Positions 43,302 through 51,444 of a stretch of 64,000 nt of DNA are shown one piece after another. The notes under the pieces were generated by a model that ran no database searches, was not told where the DNA came from, and saw only the letters and a list, made by a program, of their open reading frames with translations. The stretch is from VXNE01 sp965116625. GTDB taxonomy: Bacteria; Pseudomonadota; Gammaproteobacteria; Pseudomonadales; Azotimanducaceae. The position numbers were made by a program, and so were the translations under genes. Every line of letters starts with the position of its first letter. Position 1 is the first letter of the stretch. Location: contig OZ220717.1 of the NCBI GenBank assembly GCA_965116625.1, forward strand, positions 2,790,001 through 2,854,000, read 5' to 3'.

Positions 43302-45770
43302 GTGTCCGACGGGCGCTCTCTCGTCTATCCGCAGGCGCTCGCGTTCGGCGCCCGCCTGCTCTCGGTCCCCGACCGGGGCGCGGTGCTGTGCGCTTCGGCG
43401 CTCCTCCCGTTCCGGCTCTCGGATGGCGAGTGCGTCACTCCGGCCGACTGGTACGGAGCGGTCTCCGCCCACGGCGGACCGGGCGCGATCCCGGATTCGA
43501 TGGCCCCGCTGCCGGGCGCCGAGGTGCTGGTTCTGGGCGTGCTGCCGCCGGTCGTCGATGTCTCGCGCAGAGCCTCCCTGCGTTGCGGTTCGATCGCGCG
43601 GCGCTTTGTTCTGTACCGCGATCCGAGCGCCCCCGATGCGGCGCTGCTCGCGGATCCGTCCGCGGCGCTGTGGCACGATGCCGACAATCCCGCCGGGCGC
43701 GGAGGGCCGGACGACGAGCGTCCGCCCCTGATCGTCGACGAGGCGGCGCCGGGACGGCCCGTGTGGCTCGGACCCACACCCTTCGATCATCCCGTGCGCC
43801 TGCGGCGGGTGGGCGTTCCCGACGAGCACTCCGGGGCAGGCTGGCCGGCCGGTGCGCATGCCGCGGCACTGCACGACGCGCACGAGGCGTTCTGGGCGGA
43901 GGCGCTCCATCCGGGGGAGCCCCTGGCGTGGGAAGGTCTTTCGGAGCATGCGCTCGAAACCCGCCTGCCGCGCTACCGCGTCTCGATCACCTCCGGCCGC
44001 CTCGACAGCCGCTGGATCGAAGAGAACACCCGCATCCACTGCGTGACCCTGATCCCCGCCGCGGATCTCGCGGCCGTCATATGGCGCGCGGGCATCGATC
44101 TGGGTGGCGACGTCCTGGGCGAATCCGTCGGAGCGCTCGTCGCTGCGCTCGAAGATGCCGCCAGCCCGGCGAAGGACGCGCGGCACTGGGGCGGAATCGC
44201 CGCCGACCGCTGGGAGGATCCGATCCTCGCACTGGACGATCGGCCCCTGCTTCCCGCCGCGATGGCGTCCGCGGTGGTCTTGCCCTTTTCGACGCCCGGC
44301 GGCGAAGACCCGATGGACGCGCGGCGGGCCGCGACCGAGGCGTGGATCCGGGAAGAGGCGGGGTTGCCCGAAGAGAACCCGTTTGCGAGCGCCGCTCCGG
44401 AGGAGGCGAACCTGGCCGAGAAGGCGCGGGAAGCCATCGCTGGAGACGCTCCGCCCGACGCCAACGCGGTCGAGGCGCTTGCCGGCGCCGCCCTCGCCGC
44501 CGGCAAGCGGCGGCACGAGGAGGCGGGATTCCCCGAGCCCTCGGCGGAGCGGCAGCGCGAGCCCGTGACCCGCGGGGCGCGACTCGACGCCGAGACCGAC
44601 AAGCGTCTCTCGGTGCCGTACTCCACGCCGCACGAGGTCGCTGTCGCCCGCCAGATCCGGGCGAGCGCCGCGCCGGGGCTGGACCCGGGCGAGATCCTGG
44701 GCAGGATCGCCGATGCCCGGATCCAGAACCCGACTCCCCCCCTTCTCTGGCCGGCCCTCAACGAAGGGGAAGCGGATCGCTTCGGCGAGAAGCTGGCCGA
44801 GCGTCTGGCCGACGGCGCCCTGGAGCGCCACATCGACGTTTCCGGAGCGATCGTTATCGCCGGTTCCGAGCGGCGGGAAATCTCGGGCCGGCGGCTGGAC
44901 GGATTGCTCGCTGAGGAGACGACCTGGCGGGGAATGAAGTTCGCGAACTGCGCGTTCACCGCTTCGAGCTTTGCGGGGGCGCGCTTCGAGAGTTGCGAGT
45001 TCCTCGACTGCACCTTCGAGCGCGTCAACCTCTCGCGGGCCACGCTGACCGGATGCACGTTTCGGGCCTGCACGTTCCGCGATCTGCAGGTAGCCGAGCC
45101 GGTATGGATGGAAAGCCGGCTTGCGAGCTGCGTCTGGGAGCGGGTGTCGATGACGGATCCCGCGATGCGCGACGTGACGTTTTCCGGCGGCGCGTGGCGG
45201 GAAGTGCAGTACAGCGAGGGCCTGCTGATCGGCGTCGAGCTGCGGGAGACAGCGCTGCGCGAGGTGACCTTTGCCAACACTCACGCCCCCCACAGCCGCT
45301 TCGAGCGGCTCTCGATGCACAAGGTCTGGGCGCTGGCCAAGGGGTTCCCGGGCGGTGTCTTCGACGAGGTCGAAGCGACCACGTGCGGGTTCCTGGGCAC
45401 GTGCCACTTCGACGAAGCCCGTTTCAATCGGACCCGCTTCGCCGAGACCGGCTTCGCCAACGCGGTGTTCAAGGACGCGCAACTCGCCGCAGACTGCCGC
45501 TTTGATGCCTGCGACCTGAGCGGCGCAGCGTTCGAGAACACCACGCTGCGAGGGGTTCGCTTCCTGCAGTGCGCGATGACGATGAGCCGGTGGTCGGGCG
45601 CGAAGGCCGCCGATGCCTGGTTCTTTGGCTCGATCCTTCGAGGGGTCGATTTCGCGGACACCGAGTTGGCCCGGGCGGTGTTCACGGATGCGGATCTCGA
45701 AGGCGCGAAGCTCCACCCGGACAGGACGATCGGCGCGGACTTCCGCGGCGCGCTGGGGTCGCCGCCGTGA
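43302..45770 (+). CDS. DUF2169-pentapeptide fusion, T6SS effector adaptor
   Basis: An 822-residue protein from GTG 43302. Residues 1-310 match DUF2169: FGARLLSVPDRGAVLCASAL, ADWYGAVSAHGGPGAIPDSM, LPRYRVSITSGRLDSRWIEE, IHCVTLIPAADLAAVIWRAG. A charged helical linker (about 330-510) follows. The last 290 residues are pentapeptide repeats (MKFANCAFTASSFAGARFES, CEFLDCTFERVNLSRATLTG, FRGALGSPP at the end). By family knowledge DUF2169 proteins are chaperone-adaptors that mount cargo on VgrG/PAAR spikes. The fusion joins in one chain what is often split, and a separate pentapeptide gene also exists at 32991. Confidence 0.85.
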   Translation: MSDGRSLVYPQALAFGARLLSVPDRGAVLCASALLPFRLSDGECVTPADWYGAVSAHGGPGAIPDSMAPLPGAEVLVLGVLPPVVDVSRRASLRCGSIARRFVLYRDPSAPDAALLADPSAALWHDADNPAGRGGPDDERPPLIVDEAAPGRPVWLGPTPFDHPVRLRRVGVPDEHSGAGWPAGAHAAALHDAHEAFWAEALHPGEPLAWEGLSEHALETRLPRYRVSITSGRLDSRWIEENTRIHCVTLIPAADLAAVIWRAGIDLGGDVLGESVGALVAALEDAASPAKDARHWGGIAADRWEDPILALDDRPLLPAAMASAVVLPFSTPGGEDPMDARRAATEAWIREEAGLPEENPFASAAPEEANLAEKAREAIAGDAPPDANAVEALAGAALAAGKRRHEEAGFPEPSAERQREPVTRGARLDAETDKRLSVPYSTPHEVAVARQIRASAAPGLDPGEILGRIADARIQNPTPPLLWPALNEGEADRFGEKLAERLADGALERHIDVSGAIVIAGSERREISGRRLDGLLAEETTWRGMKFANCAFTASSFAGARFESCEFLDCTFERVNLSRATLTGCTFRACTFRDLQVAEPVWMESRLASCVWERVSMTDPAMRDVTFSGGAWREVQYSEGLLIGVELRETALREVTFANTHAPHSRFERLSMHKVWALAKGFPGGVFDEVEATTCGFLGTCHFDEARFNRTRFAETGFANAVFKDAQLAADCRFDACDLSGAAFENTTLRGVRFLQCAMTMSRWSGAKAADAWFFGSILRGVDFADTELARAVFTDADLEGAKLHPDRTIGADFRGALGSPP

Positions 45771-45840
45771 GCCGGGCCGGGTCGGACTGGAAGGCGGCGC
45801 CGGCCGTGCCGCGGGATTGGCGGCACAAAGTGAGGGGGCG

Positions 45841-46470
45841 ATGACGGTCGAGACTCCGAATTCCGACCCCGGCCCGAGCGTGCTGGAGCGTCTGCTTCAA
45901 GCCGAAGGCCTGGTTTCGAATGCGGAGCTCCGGGTGGATGTCGCCGCGACGCTGTCTCGGCTGGTCGGCGGCGACGAGTCCGTTGCGCTGAAGAGGCAAT
46001 CCGTCCACGCGCGGGGCGACTACGAGATCTCGCGCAGCGGCCGGAGCCGGCGGGTCGACGGAACATACGAACGGACCGTCGACAAAGCGGATCTGTACCG
46101 GATCGAGAGCATGATCGAGGAACGTGTCGATGGCGCGGTCGATGCGCACGCCAGCCTGGAGAGCGAGATCATCATGGGCGGCGCCTACGTCAACACGATC
46201 GCGGGCGCCTATCTTCGGGTCACCGCCTGGACGGACTTCCTGGCCTGGGGCGGCTGGGTGGAGGCCGACCTCGCCCGCGTCGAGATCGCGGGATTGATGG
46301 TCCGGTCCCACATGACCTACGGCCACGTGGCAGGGGCGCGGCTGGTCTGCGCCTCCAGTATCGTGGACGACTTCACCACGCGCACCGAGTCGTTCGGGGC
46401 GTTGAACGACAACGCGCTCACGAGATTGGATCTGGGATGCCCGGGGGGAGGCATTACGCTCGAATCGTGA
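45841..46470 (+). CDS. needle-like beta-repeat protein of the T6SS island
   Basis: A 209-residue protein from ATG 45841 with GAGGGGG upstream. A 40-residue helical start (SVLERLLQAEGLVSNAELRV) leads into repeated short strands with Gly turns: VHARGDYEISRSGRSRRVDG, TYERTVDKADLYRIESMIEE, SLESEIIMGGAYVNTIAGAY, VEADLARVEIAGLMVRSHMT. This is the style of the gp5/VgrG C-terminal beta-helix, here free-standing. It shares layout with the N-terminal part of the protein at 38383 and the protein at 46505. No enzyme motif is present. A role as a separate needle or cargo piece of the spike is inference. Confidence 0.6.
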   Translation: MTVETPNSDPGPSVLERLLQAEGLVSNAELRVDVAATLSRLVGGDESVALKRQSVHARGDYEISRSGRSRRVDGTYERTVDKADLYRIESMIEERVDGAVDAHASLESEIIMGGAYVNTIAGAYLRVTAWTDFLAWGGWVEADLARVEIAGLMVRSHMTYGHVAGARLVCASSIVDDFTTRTESFGALNDNALTRLDLGCPGGGITLES

Positions 46471-46504
46471 TCGCGATACGAACCGGCGACGGGAGAATGT
46501 ATCG

Positions 46505-47623
46505 ATGAGCAACACAACCTCTGACGACGGCAGCCGGGTCGTCATCGACGATCGGGAGAAGCTGAAGGAGCTTCTGGATCGGTTTCTGAGCGAGGAAGAT
46601 GTGAGCAGGCTGCTGGGAGACGAGGAGGCCCTGCGATCGGTGCTTGGGCGCTTCGTCGCCTCGACCGGCAGCAACCGCAACGTCACGGTGAGCGAACTGC
46701 TCGAACTGGTCGAGGAGTTTCCGGAGCCGACTTGGGAGCCAGACAAGGCAACGCTCTTGGACTCGTTGATCGCCGTCGCCGGTCAGCCGGAATGGAAGAG
46801 ACGCCTGGTGACCGGCTCGCCATGGCGGGCGGGCCACGAGCTGACGCTCTCCACGATGGGCGGCCTGAAAAACCTGGAGCAGCGGCGGGTGATGGTGTTC
46901 GCGGACGGATACCGCAACTACCGGAGGGGGAATCTGGCGGTCGACGTGTCCGACCGCTGCGAGATCGGCGTAGACGGAGACGTTCGGGCGTCGATCGGAC
47001 CGATCGACGCAGGCGGCGGCAACGCGGCGGCCAATCCGGGTTTGGACGAGCTGACGGTGAACGGCGACGCCGATGTGCGCTTCGAGGACAGGACGACGCT
47101 GATCTCCGGCGCGATCAATCGGGTCTGGACCGGTCCCGTCACCCGGCTGGCGGGCATGGAGGGCGTGATCTGCGGCGGCATCTTCGCCCGCGTGCACGCC
47201 GGGCCGTCTATGACGGCCGCGGCCGTGGTGTCGGGCGACGTCTATGGTGGAGCGGCGCGCGCATCTGGGGCGAGGATTTACGTCGCGGGCATGCACTACC
47301 GCGCCGCGCGGACGGCTCACTGGGTCATGCCGGGCGCCTACGTGCGCACCGCAGGTGTGGTGCTCGAGCCCTTGGTGGGCTCCCCGAGCGGGAATACGCC
47401 CGCGAAGAGCTTGGCCGCCAAGGCCGCCAAGCTCTCGGTTGCGCTGTGCCCGTTCCTGGAGATCGGGATCGGAGTGGTCATGTTGCCGGTGTCGTTGGTC
47501 CGGATGATCGCCGGCCTGGTGAGAAAGCGGCCGCCCAGACCTGTGGGAGGACTGCCCCGGACGAGGACGCGCCTCGTTGCGGGCATCGAGGTGTCGAGCG
47601 CCAGTTCCGTGATCGACACTTGA
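46505..47623 (+). CDS. needle-like beta-repeat protein with C-terminal membrane helix
   Basis: A 372-residue protein from ATG 46505 with GGGAGA upstream. It has three parts: an acidic helical head (KLKELLDRFLSEEDVSRLLG, about 1-80), beta repeats as in its neighbours (RGNLAVDVSDRCEIGVDGDV, LTVNGDADVRFEDRTTLISG, AGMEGVICGGIFARVHAGPS, VSGDVYGGAARASGARIYVA) and, near residue 318, a hydrophobic helix (FLEIGIGVVMLPVSLVRMIA) with a basic tail (RKRPPRP). A membrane helix at the end of a needle protein could insert into a target membrane, so this is a plausible pore-type effector. No immunity gene is evident. Confidence 0.6.
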   Translation: MSNTTSDDGSRVVIDDREKLKELLDRFLSEEDVSRLLGDEEALRSVLGRFVASTGSNRNVTVSELLELVEEFPEPTWEPDKATLLDSLIAVAGQPEWKRRLVTGSPWRAGHELTLSTMGGLKNLEQRRVMVFADGYRNYRRGNLAVDVSDRCEIGVDGDVRASIGPIDAGGGNAAANPGLDELTVNGDADVRFEDRTTLISGAINRVWTGPVTRLAGMEGVICGGIFARVHAGPSMTAAAVVSGDVYGGAARASGARIYVAGMHYRAARTAHWVMPGAYVRTAGVVLEPLVGSPSGNTPAKSLAAKAAKLSVALCPFLEIGIGVVMLPVSLVRMIAGLVRKRPPRPVGGLPRTRTRLVAGIEVSSASSVIDT

Positions 47624-47636
47624 GGAGGGCACGCCG

Positions 47637-48023
47637 ATGCTGGTCACCACTTTCGGAGCGGGGATGTCCATCGCGACACCCGACGTGTGCAAGACCCCGC
47701 CTTTCGCGATTCCGGCGCCGTTCCCGAATATCGGGAACAACGCAATGGCGGTCCCGACCTATTACACGATCATGATCAATTGCATGCCGGAGCTGAACAT
47801 CGGGGGCATGTACGCGATCACCAGCGGCGACGAAGCGGGAACGCTCGGCGGCGTCGCCAGCCAGGTCGTCATGGGGCCCGGCCGCGCCATGATGGGCTCC
47901 TCGACCTACTTCGTCGCCGGTATGCCGTCGTGGCGCCTCTCCGCTCCGACCCTGCACAACCTGACCAATGCGCCGGGCACCACCCTCGTCCCCGGCCAGA
48001 CCGTCAAGCTGGTGCTGCGGTAG
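47637..48023 (+). CDS. DUF4150 PAAR-like spike tip
   Basis: A 128-residue protein from ATG 47637 with GAGGAGGG upstream. It matches DUF4150: MSIATPDVCKTPPFAIPAPF, PNIGNNAMAVPTYYTIMINC, ELNIGGMYAITSGDEAGTLG, GVASQVVMGPGRAMMGSSTY. These PAAR-like proteins form the sharp metal-bound cone on the VgrG trimer. The length is normal and no effector domain is fused. It closes the plus-strand spike operon. DUF4150, DUF3540, DUF2169 and pentapeptide genes together mark a known class of T6SS spike module. Confidence 0.85.
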   Translation: MLVTTFGAGMSIATPDVCKTPPFAIPAPFPNIGNNAMAVPTYYTIMINCMPELNIGGMYAITSGDEAGTLGGVASQVVMGPGRAMMGSSTYFVAGMPSWRLSAPTLHNLTNAPGTTLVPGQTVKLVLR

Positions 48024-48191
48024 CGGCGCCGCTTGGGCAGCACCAGCCTCTTCGGAGCACTTGGGTCTGGTGGGCGCTCGACTCCCTTCTGGACGAGAGG
48101 AGCCCGAGCCTCGGCCAGGGAAGGCGGCAATGATGAACGACGACATCGCGGTGAACGGCGGCCTGGGCACAGTTGTCCGATAGATGGAGAA

Positions 48192-49223
48192 CTATCTGAT
48201 GCTGGATTCGGTCTGATTGCCATGGTCGCCCCCTTGCGGGGCGAGCGGAAGGCGGACCGGGACATCGCTGGTCCCGAGAACGGCGAGACCGCCGAGGGTC
48301 GTGTCCTTGTCGAGGGCGGCGGGTGGCGCATTGGCGCCATCGAGCCACAGGAACAGCCGGGTTTCGGGCGAGACGGCGCCGATGTAGGCCATCGCCAACA
48401 GGTGCAGAGATCTTCGGCGCACCGCTGACCGCGCCCAATCCGCCGCTGTCCGCCGCGTGCCGCCTTCGATGTGGATCTCGACCCCCGCGGAAGGAAGTTC
48501 GCTGCTCATGCCGAGGATCAACCCCATCGGAGCTCCAACGCGGGCCGGTCGGGCGGTGACGGTCGTAGCACCCGCGAATTCCACTACCCTCGCGGGCAGC
48601 CGGGTAAAGGCCTGGACCAGCCCGCGCAGGCCAGACGCCGAGACCGGACCGAGGAACAGCGCCGCCAGGGCGAGCGCGCCATCGGGCTCCTTGTCGTTCG
48701 CGGCGTCGAGGGCGCCATCGCCGCGAGCGTTCAACGGCGCGGACCGCCCGACCAGGTCGCGGGCCAGCGCGAAGATCTCAACCCGTCCACCTGCCGCCAG
48801 GGCGAAGGCCGGGTCGCTCGTCATCTGCACATCTTCCAGAAGATGCATGAAACGGTCGCCGGGCCCATCGAGCCAGGCGCCTAGTGCTCCGCCTTCGTGG
48901 TGATCCGCGATGATTCGTTCGATGTCCGACGAGGGCAAAGGGGAACCGGCCGTCGCCAGTCCAGGCGCATTGAGCACGAGGTCAATGCGATCGCCGCCAA
49001 GGCGGAGGTCGCGCACCTCCGAACTGGCGAAGCCGAGAGATGGTTGCGAACGGTAGACGAGCCGCGGTGCGTTGGACATGCGTCGTTGGAGCCAGCGCAG
49101 AATGGCGACAGCGGGCCAGATCTGCCACCGGTGGGGGCGGAGGAGAAGATCCCGGACCAGCGGGTGTCGGTGCGGATGTTTGCCGCTAGCGTGAGTCGGT
49201 CCGGCTGGGTCGTTCTGGTCCAT
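48192..49223 (-). CDS. tssG: T6SS baseplate protein TssG
   Basis: A 343-residue TssG (ImpH/VasB). Family features run in order: PLVRDLLLRPHRWQIWPAVA, PRLVYRSQPSLGFASSEVRD at the N-terminus, GLRGLVQAFTRLPARVVEFA in the middle and MGLILGMSSELPSAGVEIHI near the C-terminus. In the assembled machine two TssF and one TssG form the wedge with TssE. The start at ATG 49223 lies 23 bases after the tssF stop, in a tssE-tssF-tssG operon divergent from tssH. The length is normal. Confidence 0.85.
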   Translation of the reverse strand: MDQNDPAGPTHASGKHPHRHPLVRDLLLRPHRWQIWPAVAILRWLQRRMSNAPRLVYRSQPSLGFASSEVRDLRLGGDRIDLVLNAPGLATAGSPLPSSDIERIIADHHEGGALGAWLDGPGDRFMHLLEDVQMTSDPAFALAAGGRVEIFALARDLVGRSAPLNARGDGALDAANDKEPDGALALAALFLGPVSASGLRGLVQAFTRLPARVVEFAGATTVTARPARVGAPMGLILGMSSELPSAGVEIHIEGGTRRTAADWARSAVRRRSLHLLAMAYIGAVSPETRLFLWLDGANAPPAALDKDTTLGGLAVLGTSDVPVRLPLAPQGGDHGNQTESSIR

Positions 49224-49245
49224 CGCAGACGGTGTCGCGCGCGGG

Positions 49246-50871
49246 CTAGCTGTTGACCAGCACGACCCGTTCGACGCGATTCAAGCTTCGCTGGCTGTCG
49301 AACAGCTTGGCGAGAACACGCTTCACCACGGCGCGGCTGGTGGTTCGCGACCTGGTCGGATCGAACGATAGGAATACCCGGAGTTCCGGTCTCGGAATGC
49401 CGTCGTGGTTCGCCGCGACCGGTTGCACCGCGACGCGCCCGATGGCGTCGATCCAGGCCGCGGCGTCGGCGCCGGGGAACTTTCTCAAGAATTGCCTGAG
49501 CGAACCGCTGCCGTCGGTCGACGCCATGCTATGGAGGGAACTCTGCATATGACCGATTAGCGTTCGCATGGCTTCGGCATCGACCACGGCGGGTCGATAC
49601 GTGGTCGGCACGGTTGCCAGCCGGGCGTGCCAGCCGCCGAGACCGTCGACGGGATGCAGCGAGTCGCCCACCCGGGCGCGCCGCGGCAGGTCTCCGTTGC
49701 TTGCCAGGAGGCGCGGCGCCGCCAGGTGCCCTTGCCGGCCCAGCTCGCGGTAGTCCAACCCCCTGAAATAGACCATCACCTCGCCGCCAGCTCGCGACAC
49801 GGTGCGACGGATGCCCCAGCGAATGGCGGTGTCCCGGATATCTCCGGTGGCGTGGAGCGGATCGAGCCGAACGGCCCGGCCGCTCCCGGCCCCGTACAGG
49901 TGCATGTCCTCAACGGAGTGGCACTCGGCGACGCGATAGCGTTGCGCATCGACTCGGATCGCGTACTCGAGCTGCCTGCCGTCGATGTTGAATGGCGTAC
50001 CGGGAGTGGGCCATAGATTGATCAGCGGCACGCGGTTGACGGCGATCAGGTCGTGGGGCAGCTTCCGCTCGAACGGCAATGGTTGGGAAAACCGGAACCG
50101 GATCTCGGTACCGTGCTCGAAGCGCGCGCCGGTCAGGGAGACGAAACTGAACTTCTCCGGGAAGGCCATGAACTCCGTGACCAGTCGATGCGCCTGGTGA
50201 GACGCTGGGCGGACCGGGAGCGCGGCCTCGTCGGGGCGGAAGCCGAGGATCCGCAGACTGCCGGCCGGCAGAAGCGTGGCGACCCCGCCGCCGGGGGGAA
50301 CGACTTCGACGGAGACCAGGTCCTCGGCGAGCGCATCGAGGAGCAGCGCGGCGTTCAATGGGTTGTTGCCGATGAACAGATCGAGCGCGGCCGGCGGCTT
50401 TCCGAAGAGCCGCACCGATATTCCGTCAGGGGTATTGCCGGACGCGTCGGACCGATCGATCCGGATGGTATAGGGCGCCGCCGTGACGGCCATCGTGGTC
50501 GAAAGGCAGACCAGCGGGAGCTGGCCGAAACGGAGGTCGAAACGCGTCCCGCGGGCAATGCGTTCTGCTTCCGAACCACCCTGAAGGTCGGCGATCGCCA
50601 TGGCGGGCACGGGCTCCTGCAGCGTTGGAGCGAGGATCGACAGGAGCCCCGTCGGCAGCTCGGCGGATTGGTCCTCCAACTGCAACCGCAGGCGGGCTGC
50701 CAGGAAGGCCGCGCTCTCGACGACTCGTTCGACGTGCGGATCGCGTGACCGTCGCGGTCCGATGTCGAGCCGGGCGGCCACGTCGGGAAACGACTCCGCG
50801 AGTTCGCGTCCATGCGCGCGCAGCGCTTCCAGTTCGCTGATGTAGGCATTCAACAGTCGATGGTCGATCAC
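49246..50871 (-). CDS. tssF: T6SS baseplate protein TssF
   Basis: A 541-residue TssF (ImpG/VasA). I chose GTG 50871, which overlaps the tssE stop (GTGA), because IDHRLLNAYISELEALRAHG is the standard TssF start. DPHVERVVESAAFLAARLRL, then QLEDQSAELPTGLLSILAPT, then EPVPAMAIADLQG is the hallmark wedge segment. Later segments such as FPEKFSFVSLTGARFEHGTE and RWGIRRTVSRAGGEVMVYFR also fit. It makes up most of the baseplate wedge. Length is slightly below the usual 580-600 residues but no domain is obviously missing. Confidence 0.88.
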   Translation of the reverse strand: MIDHRLLNAYISELEALRAHGRELAESFPDVAARLDIGPRRSRDPHVERVVESAAFLAARLRLQLEDQSAELPTGLLSILAPTLQEPVPAMAIADLQGGSEAERIARGTRFDLRFGQLPLVCLSTTMAVTAAPYTIRIDRSDASGNTPDGISVRLFGKPPAALDLFIGNNPLNAALLLDALAEDLVSVEVVPPGGGVATLLPAGSLRILGFRPDEAALPVRPASHQAHRLVTEFMAFPEKFSFVSLTGARFEHGTEIRFRFSQPLPFERKLPHDLIAVNRVPLINLWPTPGTPFNIDGRQLEYAIRVDAQRYRVAECHSVEDMHLYGAGSGRAVRLDPLHATGDIRDTAIRWGIRRTVSRAGGEVMVYFRGLDYRELGRQGHLAAPRLLASNGDLPRRARVGDSLHPVDGLGGWHARLATVPTTYRPAVVDAEAMRTLIGHMQSSLHSMASTDGSGSLRQFLRKFPGADAAAWIDAIGRVAVQPVAANHDGIPRPELRVFLSFDPTRSRTTSRAVVKRVLAKLFDSQRSLNRVERVVLVNS

Positions 50872-51317
50872 GGCATGGCTCCCGATTGGAGATCGTCGCC
50901 GATCTGGACGATTTCGATCCGGGCGCCGAAACCACCTTTTGCGCATGGCGAGAAGATGCGCAGCCTAACGGTCGACGACTCGGCCGCCAGGCTCGCCGTG
51001 ATCTGAAACGACAGTTCCCCGGCGTCGTCGTTGGGCGTCACCTGGACGCGTGAAAGCCGTGGCTCGAATTGCTGGATGGCATCCGCGATGCACTCCGCGA
51101 TGTGCAGGCGATCTGCCTCCGCGGCCCGGGCCGGGTCCGATAGTGGTGGCATACCCCACGAAAGCACGCCGAGGCCGCGCTCGGCGAAGATCCGTCGCCC
51201 GCCGAGCAGGTCGGCAAGTTCGACCGCTAGCATGCGCGGGTCGCCCTCGTCCACCCTGGCGAACCGTTGGAAGAGGCCGGCATAGCTGGCGTTGCGCGAT
51301 CCTGCGAGTGGGGCCAT
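50868..51317 (-). CDS. tssE: T6SS baseplate protein TssE (gp25-like)
   Basis: A 149-residue TssE from ATG 51317. It starts with GSRNASYAGLFQRFARVDEG and contains MLAVELADLLGGRRIFAERG, VLSWGMPPLS, HIAECIADAIQQFEPRLSRV, the gp25 fold (the ExR-type Glu-Pro-Arg, EPRL, is present) that contacts the first sheath ring. It is first in the tssE-F-G operon and divergent from tssH, with 127 bases between. Size and motifs are ordinary. Confidence 0.88.
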   Translation of the reverse strand: MAPLAGSRNASYAGLFQRFARVDEGDPRMLAVELADLLGGRRIFAERGLGVLSWGMPPLSDPARAAEADRLHIAECIADAIQQFEPRLSRVQVTPNDDAGELSFQITASLAAESSTVRLRIFSPCAKGGFGARIEIVQIGDDLQSGAMP

Positions 51318-51444
51318 CGCTGTGTCGTCTCGAGATTGAAACCGGGACTAATCTCTTTGACAGCGTTGCGCATGGTCCGTTCCAGCGGGATTCGAGCCGC
51401 GCCTGTCGCCAGTCCGCGCGGCAGCGGCGAACCAAACACGCCGC

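Noticed and set aside
48130..48183. A 17-codon ORF (MMNDDIAVNGGLGTVVR) after the PAAR-like gene.
   Set aside because: It has a plausible ribosome-binding site but is too short and isolated; no immunity-protein character.
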